Source of the DNA: an uncultured Anaerococcus sp.
GTDB lineage: Bacteria > Bacillota > Clostridia > Tissierellales > Peptoniphilaceae
Direction: 5' to 3'
Assembly (NCBI GenBank): GCA_902465755.1
Contig: CABQOK010000080.1
Location: forward strand, 1-6,728
DNA length: 6,728 bases
Part shown: positions 1 through 4,800 of the stretch, piece after piece
How positions within the stretch are numbered: the stretch's first letter is position 1
Layout of the letters: each line of letters begins with the position of its first letter
Notes under the pieces: model-generated
What the model was told of the DNA's origin: nothing
Seen by the model: only the letters and a program-made list of their open reading frames with translations
Databases searched by the model: none
Translations under genes and position numbers: made by a program

Positions 1-93
1 AGAACATTGGGACGTGTTTGATCTAAGATTTTGTTAGGAATGTATTTTCGTAGATAACTTGAACTTTTATATCCACTTGTCACTATAGACTGT

Positions 94-128
94 AGATCTC
101 TCAGTCGCTTCGCTCTGTCGAGATGGCG
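94..128 (-). repeat. Dispersed-type palindromic repeat unit, copy A
   Basis: The unit reads, on the minus strand, as CATCTCGACAGAGCGAAGCG followed by ACTGAGAGATCT. It can fold: ATCTC (96-100) pairs with GAGAT (120-124), and CAG (102-104) pairs with CTG (115-117), with a possible small GC/GC stem in the loop. The ATCTCGAC...GCGAAGCG...GAGAGATCT pattern resembles short intergenic repeats that I recall, unspecifically, from low-GC Firmicute genomes. It is locally GC-richer than its surroundings. Related degenerate units follow at 189-220 and 255-287. That it is a genome-wide family is inference. Confidence 0.5.
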
Positions 129-188
129 TAACTTCTGTGTTAGTTTATCTCAAGGTATAAGACTTATTGTTTTGATATCGGTAAATGT

Positions 189-287
189 GAGAGACTTCTC
201 CACAAGGTCGAAGTAAGGGAAAAATGGTGCTACATAAAACCGCTAGAGAAACAGTCCCCTTATGTCGACCGTAGCGGAGACATCTCA
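189..287. repeat. Imperfect inverted repeat formed by two further units (B and C)
   Basis: The left arm (189-220) and right arm (255-287) are related units in opposite orientation. Paired blocks, outside to inside, are GAGA 191-194 with TCTC 283-286, TCTCC 197-201 with GGAGA 276-280, GGTCGA 206-211 with TCGACC 265-270, and TAAGGG 214-219 with CCCTTA 257-262. That gives 21 base pairs interrupted by small internal loops around a loop of about 37 bases. Both arms share the GAGA-TCTCC-GGTCGA order with copy A. No T-run follows, so it is not a typical terminator. It could be a degenerate miniature element or a mirrored pair of repeat units. Confidence 0.5.
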
Positions 288-355
288 AACAAACAATGTA
301 AACCCACTCCTTACAAGCTAATTATTTCTTAAGTTCTTTTGAAATTTCCACCTAC

Positions 356-383
356 TTGTGTTAGAGTGTTTAGAGAATATAAT
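356..383 (+). promoter_or_regulatory. Predicted sigma-70-type promoter for the antiporter gene
   Basis: A perfect TATAAT -10 box lies at 378-383. A partial -35 box, TTGTGT, lies at 356-361 with a 16-base spacer. Transcription would start near 390, leaving an untranslated leader of about 35 bases before the ATG at 425. That leader is too short for a riboswitch. The -10 is strong and the -35 is weak. Confidence 0.6.
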
Positions 384-412
384 GGCTTTTAGCTTACACT
401 TATCATAAATCG

Positions 413-420
413 AGAGGAAG
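413..420 (+). promoter_or_regulatory. Ribosome binding site for the antiporter gene
   Basis: The sequence AGAGGAAG is a purine-rich Shine-Dalgarno match. Its GAGG core (414-417) ends seven bases before the ATG at 425, which supports that start codon. Confidence 0.75.
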
Positions 421-424
421 TATC

Positions 425-1729
425 ATGAAAGAAAATAATAAAATTTCAGCCAAGGCTTTGATCCCTTTTGTAATCTTCATTGCCCTTTACCTAATTACAG
501 GTCTCATCCTTCAAGTTCGTGGAGTCGAGATGGCCTTTTACCAACTACCTGCTCCTATAGCAGTCTTTGTCGCAATTATAGCAGCCTTTTTTATCTTTGA
601 AGGAAGTATAGAAGAAAAGTTCGATACCCTAGTTGCTGGCTGCGGAGACTCTAATATTATAATTATGTGTTTGATCTACCTACTAGCTGGAGCCTTCTCC
701 TCCCTTGCCAAGGCCTCTGGCGGGGTGGATTCTGTAGTTAACCTAGGACTTTCCTTTATACCTAGTGGCTTTCTTACAGCAGGAGTCTTTCTCATAGCTT
801 CATTTATATCAATAGCTACAGGATCATCTGTAGGCACTATCACCGCCCTTGGCCCAATCGCAGTGGGACTTGCTAATACTAGCGGCATAAGCCTTGCCCA
901 AATGCTTGGCGCCTTGGTGGGTGGGGCAATGTTTGGGGACAATCTTTCCATAATATCCGATACAACCATAGCCGCAACTAGGAGTCAGGGCTGTGATATG
1001 AAGGATAAGTTTAAGATGAATGCCAAAATCGCCATACCTTCTGCAATCCTAACTATTATCCTCCTTCTAGTATTCGGAGCCCCAGAAGTTACTACAAGTC
1101 CGACAGACCTTACTTACGACCCCTTATCAATTATCCCCTATCTATTTGTCCTTATAGTCGCCCTTATGGGAGTCAATGTATTTGTCGTACTTACTGGAGC
1201 AATTGGACTTTCCTCAGCTCTCTTACTAATTAGAGGGACTTCGATGATAGATATCTCCCAAATCATCTGGGAAGGCTTTACAGGAATGTTTGAGATCTTC
1301 CTTCTTTCTATGCTTATAGGGGGCCTGTCCAGGATGGTGGCAGAAGAAGGTGGAATCAATTGGATAATATCCAAGATTAAAATCTTCGCTAAGGGCGTTA
1401 GGAGTGGAGAGCTTGGCATAGGACTTCTCGTCTCTCTAGCGGATATTTGCGTTGCCAACAACACTGTAGCAATCATAATCTCAGGTCCAATAGCTAAGAA
1501 AATGTCTAGAGCATTCGGGATTGATCCAAGGCGTAGCGCCTCCCTCCTCGATACCCTCTCCTGTGTATTTCAAGGAATAATCCCCTACTCAGCCCAGGTC
1601 CTCATAGCAGCAGGCTTTACTGGAGGAGCACTCGCTCCCTTCGAGCTCGTTCCTTTCTTCTGGTATCAATTTATCCTTGGCATCTTCGCCCTAATCTCAA
1701 TCCTAGCTCCTAGTAAGAATAAAGAATAA
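425..1729 (+). CDS. NhaC-family Na+/H+ antiporter-type transporter
   Basis: A complete 434-residue, very hydrophobic protein of the usual length for its family, probably with 10 to 12 membrane segments. Members exchange cations, or a small organic solute plus a cation, across the cytoplasmic membrane. Helices are evident at about residues 11-29, 41-59, 78-95, 115-131, 203-218, 236-256, 287-300, 331-352 and 408-427. Family-like motifs are GAFSSLAKASGG (89-100), the glycine/serine turn ATGSSVGTI (131-139), GDNLSIISDTT (171-181) with polar residues inside a membrane region, and DICVANNTVAI (340-350) with GPIAKKM in the second half. The two halves look like a repeat, as is usual for this transporter fold. 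The ATG has a good ribosome binding site, and the gene has its own predicted promoter and terminator, so it is probably monocistronic. Family assignment is firm. The substrate is not: NhaC relatives include malate/lactate exchangers and possible amino-acid carriers, so I give no symbol. Confidence 0.9.
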   Translation: MKENNKISAKALIPFVIFIALYLITGLILQVRGVEMAFYQLPAPIAVFVAIIAAFFIFEGSIEEKFDTLVAGCGDSNIIIMCLIYLLAGAFSSLAKASGGVDSVVNLGLSFIPSGFLTAGVFLIASFISIATGSSVGTITALGPIAVGLANTSGISLAQMLGALVGGAMFGDNLSIISDTTIAATRSQGCDMKDKFKMNAKIAIPSAILTIILLLVFGAPEVTTSPTDLTYDPLSIIPYLFVLIVALMGVNVFVVLTGAIGLSSALLLIRGTSMIDISQIIWEGFTGMFEIFLLSMLIGGLSRMVAEEGGINWIISKIKIFAKGVRSGELGIGLLVSLADICVANNTVAIIISGPIAKKMSRAFGIDPRRSASLLDTLSCVFQGIIPYSAQVLIAAGFTGGALAPFELVPFFWYQFILGIFALISILAPSKNKE

Positions 1730-1747
1730 TCCTAATTTTAGGCAAAA

Positions 1748-1786
1748 GAAAGCCCTAGCTTCCATATTTGGAAAACTAGGGTTTTT
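1748..1786. terminator. Bidirectional Rho-independent terminator between convergent genes
   Basis: A hairpin pairs 1748-1758 (GAAAGCCCTAG) with 1776-1786 (CTAGGGTTTTT), including G-T pairs, and TTCCA (1760-1764) with TGGAA (1769-1773), around a four-base loop. A small internal loop (C1759 against A1774-A1775) interrupts the stem. On the plus strand it runs into TTTTTCCTTTG, serving the antiporter gene. On the minus strand the far side is also T-rich (CTTTCTTTTG), serving the surface protein gene that ends at 1807. A small CCTAA-TTAGG hairpin (1731-1742) sits just before it. Confidence 0.8.
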
Positions 1787-1806
1787 CCTTTGTCTATTTT
1801 AGACTA

Positions 1807-4800
1807 TTAGCTTAAAGGCTCTTTTTTCTTCTTAGTGTAGATTAAAACTCCTCCAAGCATTACGATAAGTCCAATTATCGCAAATCCAATCCATACACCA
1901 GGTCCACCTGTGAATGGGTATTCTACCTTGGTGTTTTCTACCTTTATTGGATCATTACTTTCGTAATCTACATAAGTTCCCTTACCTTCTGACATAGCGT
2001 TGATGTCAAGAGTGTAATTTACTAGGTCAATTGATTTAGTAAATGCTCTTGAATACACTTCTGGTTTCAAGTCCACTGCTTTTGACTTATCAGTTATTGT
2101 ACCAGTTATTTCTACTACCAGTCCTTTTTCTGTAACTAAGTTACTAATTGTTGGAACTGGTTGTGTATAATCATCTGCCTTGTACATACTTGGAATACTA
2201 TATATAAGTGGATTATTACTATATTGTTGATTTCTTGGATTAACTTCTCTGAAGTCAGTATCTTTCAAATCAGCAACAGTTTTACCCTTTTCAAGAGTTG
2301 CAACTTTTATAGTTCTATACTGATCACTTACATTCCAATTATTAACATCAAGTTGTAGCAATGTGTCATACTTATCAAATGTCCATTGAGTGTGACCAGG
2401 ATTTATTACAAGTCTTTGCTTGAATGTTCCCTTCTCCTTATCCACTTCAAGGATTTCACTTGTTAACATACCATTTGAACCCTTAGTAAAGCTTGCCTTT
2501 AATGGATCTTTTTCAAGAACTTGGATTTTTCCATTTTCTAGCTTGAACTCTTTGATATAACCTTGGTACTTAGAATATCCTTCTGGTGCTTTAGTTTCTT
2601 CTAAGGCATAGTAGCCATCTTTTGAAAGATTAAGACTAAATTTACCTTTATCGTCAGATTTAACTGTTACAAGTTGTCCGTCGACTTTATAATCGTCATA
2701 TTTTCCTTCTTCTTTTTCTTTATAAAGAACTTTGAATTCAGCTCCTGGTAAAATCTTACCATTATCATCTGCATCAACTTTTACAAACTCAATAGCTTTG
2801 TTGTTGACAAGCTTGATTGGAATAGTTTCGGTTACTTCTTGGTAGATTTCAGTAGTTCCTGTTCCTTCTTCATTAGGAACAGTCACTTTCTTATAAATCT
2901 TACCAGATTCGTCTACCTTTAGGTATGATACTGGATCATTAGGTTTAGTGTATCCTTCTGGAGCTTCATTTTCTATTAACCTATACAAACCCTTTTCAAG
3001 ATTTTTATAAGAAATTCTACCATCTTTGTCAAGGAATTTTGGATTAGACAATGCCTTCCAAGTTCCAGCAGGTTTTTCTATAGTTCCCTCATCCTTTTCA
3101 AGTGTGAACTTAGCTCCCTTAGTTACTTTACCTGTTTCATCTACTGTTGGTTTTAGAACTTGTCCTTCTGTATTTACCTTTTCAAATACAACTTTATTTG
3201 TTGGGTTTGTTATTTTGAGTTCGAAGTTAGCTTGAGCAACACTTTCGTTTTCAAATACATATACTCCGTCCCATCTGTATACTCCAATTCCTTCATTCCA
3301 ATATCTATTGTATCCATCACTTGACCAGTAGCCACTAGCATATAAAGCTGAATTACCTTTATACTCAGTCAAGTTAGCTGTATCAAGTTTACCTGTTACT
3401 TTTACAATAGCCGCCCTATTTTTAGGGAAGGAACCTATCCCAATAGTTGTGTATTTATTTGCTTGTGCAGTTTTAGGTTGTGTTATTCCAGAACGCCTTA
3501 AGTTTCCATCATTTTCATTAACACCAAAGGATCCTGGCATACTGTAATTTTTCCAATAATTATCAGTGTAGTTCAAGTCGTAAGTTGTAATTTGTAAATT
3601 CTCTACTTGTTGGTTTGGCATATATCCGAATGTCAAGTTTCTTCCATCGTATTCCCCTAATCTATTAATATAGAAGTAGTGAACAAATTCACCAGTTTCA
3701 GAATCGAAACTTACAATCTTAGATGCCATATTGATGAAGTTACTTCCATCATCATCTCTTTCAGTACCGACAATATAGTTTACGTAAATATCCTTATATT
3801 TACTTGTGTCATTTCCAACGCTCATACCAACTTTTTGCTCACCAGAATTCTTAACCGCATAAAGGTTAATATGAGATGATATAACATTCTTGAAGTCAGT
3901 TATTGTATATTGGTCTGCTGCCTTTGTGAATATATAGGTAATAGTTCCTGCTTGTCTATTATAGTAAGCCTTAGCTATTGTACCTATACCATCGGCAAAC
4001 AAGTCTAAGTTAGTTGGCTCATCTTCTCTTATTCCATGCAAGTCCATGTTGTCAGTTAGTTTAAGTGTGAAGTAATCACCTGAACTTATTTTGGCACCAT
4101 CTTTTATATTATATTCATTTGTGAATTGTAAACTTTGTCCAACGTGAGGTCTTATTTCATTAGTACCTTGGGTTGTATCTTCATTGTAAGGTCTATTCAC
4201 TATCATGTCAGATGATGTAAGCTCTATCAAGTTTGTAATATTTCTTGTTCCTGGACTTGCATCTTCTGCGTAAGGGTCAAGCCCCTTACCACCGACTGTG
4301 AAGTGCCATACTTGACCAGTGTTAATATAACCATTAGGTGATTCGATTTCTCTTAGTTCGTAGTTACCTAGTGGAAGTCCTTCGAACTTAAGTGTACCAT
4401 CAGTACCTACTGTTCCTTCATAAACAGCATCGGCAACTGGATTTCCTTTGTCATCTGTCTTGGCACCTAATCTTGTGGCTCTGAACTTAGCTCCCGCTAT
4501 TAAATCTCCAGATTCATTTTTCTCACCTGGGATAGCATCGCCATTTTCATCAACCTTTTTGATAGTAACTGAACCTTTACCTGGTTCTTCGTTTCTTACC
4601 TTACCAATATTCTTGGCTGTGGCGCTTGTTACGAAGTCGACAAGTTTGCCAGTTGAAGTCTCATCATCCTTTACATTAGGTACTAAATAGTTGTCTCTCT
4701 TATATTCAATTGTTACATATCCGTTGGCGCTTTCTACGATTTTACCAGTCTGTGGGTCAACTACTTTGTGAGTTCCATCTGGTTGAACTTGAACCTGTAA

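Larger units (their letters stand above)
1..355. other. Gene-free region at left edge
   Basis: No open frame with a plausible start, ribosome binding site and recognisable product is seen on either strand here. The stretch holds the repeat units at 94-128 and 189-287. The rest (1-93, 129-188, 288-355) is AT-rich sequence in which I see no tRNA, riboswitch or strong terminator. It may be ordinary intergenic DNA between the antiporter gene and an unseen gene to the left, or the decayed remains of a small repeat element. Confidence 0.6.

Noticed and set aside
59..89. Second promoter, TTGAAC (59-64) with TATAGA (84-89)
   Set aside because: The 19-base spacer is long, the -10 is weak, and no gene follows closely.
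94..287. CRISPR array
   Set aside because: Only three divergent units in mixed orientation with irregular spacing; no conserved direct repeat or uniform spacers, and no cas genes.
365..400. AGTGT (365-369) and ACACT (396-400) as an operator flanking the -10 box
   Set aside because: Five-base arms 26 bases apart are expected by chance in AT-rich DNA.
180..424. Riboswitch (for example lysine type) upstream of the NhaC-family gene
   Set aside because: No conserved riboswitch core is visible, and the predicted leader from about 390 to 424 is too short.
676..1476. Minus-strand open frames of 97 and 112 codons inside the antiporter gene (676-969, 1138-1476)
   Set aside because: They lie antisense to a well-supported membrane protein gene, lack a recognisable family, and have Pro/Ser/Thr-rich composition typical of shadow frames.
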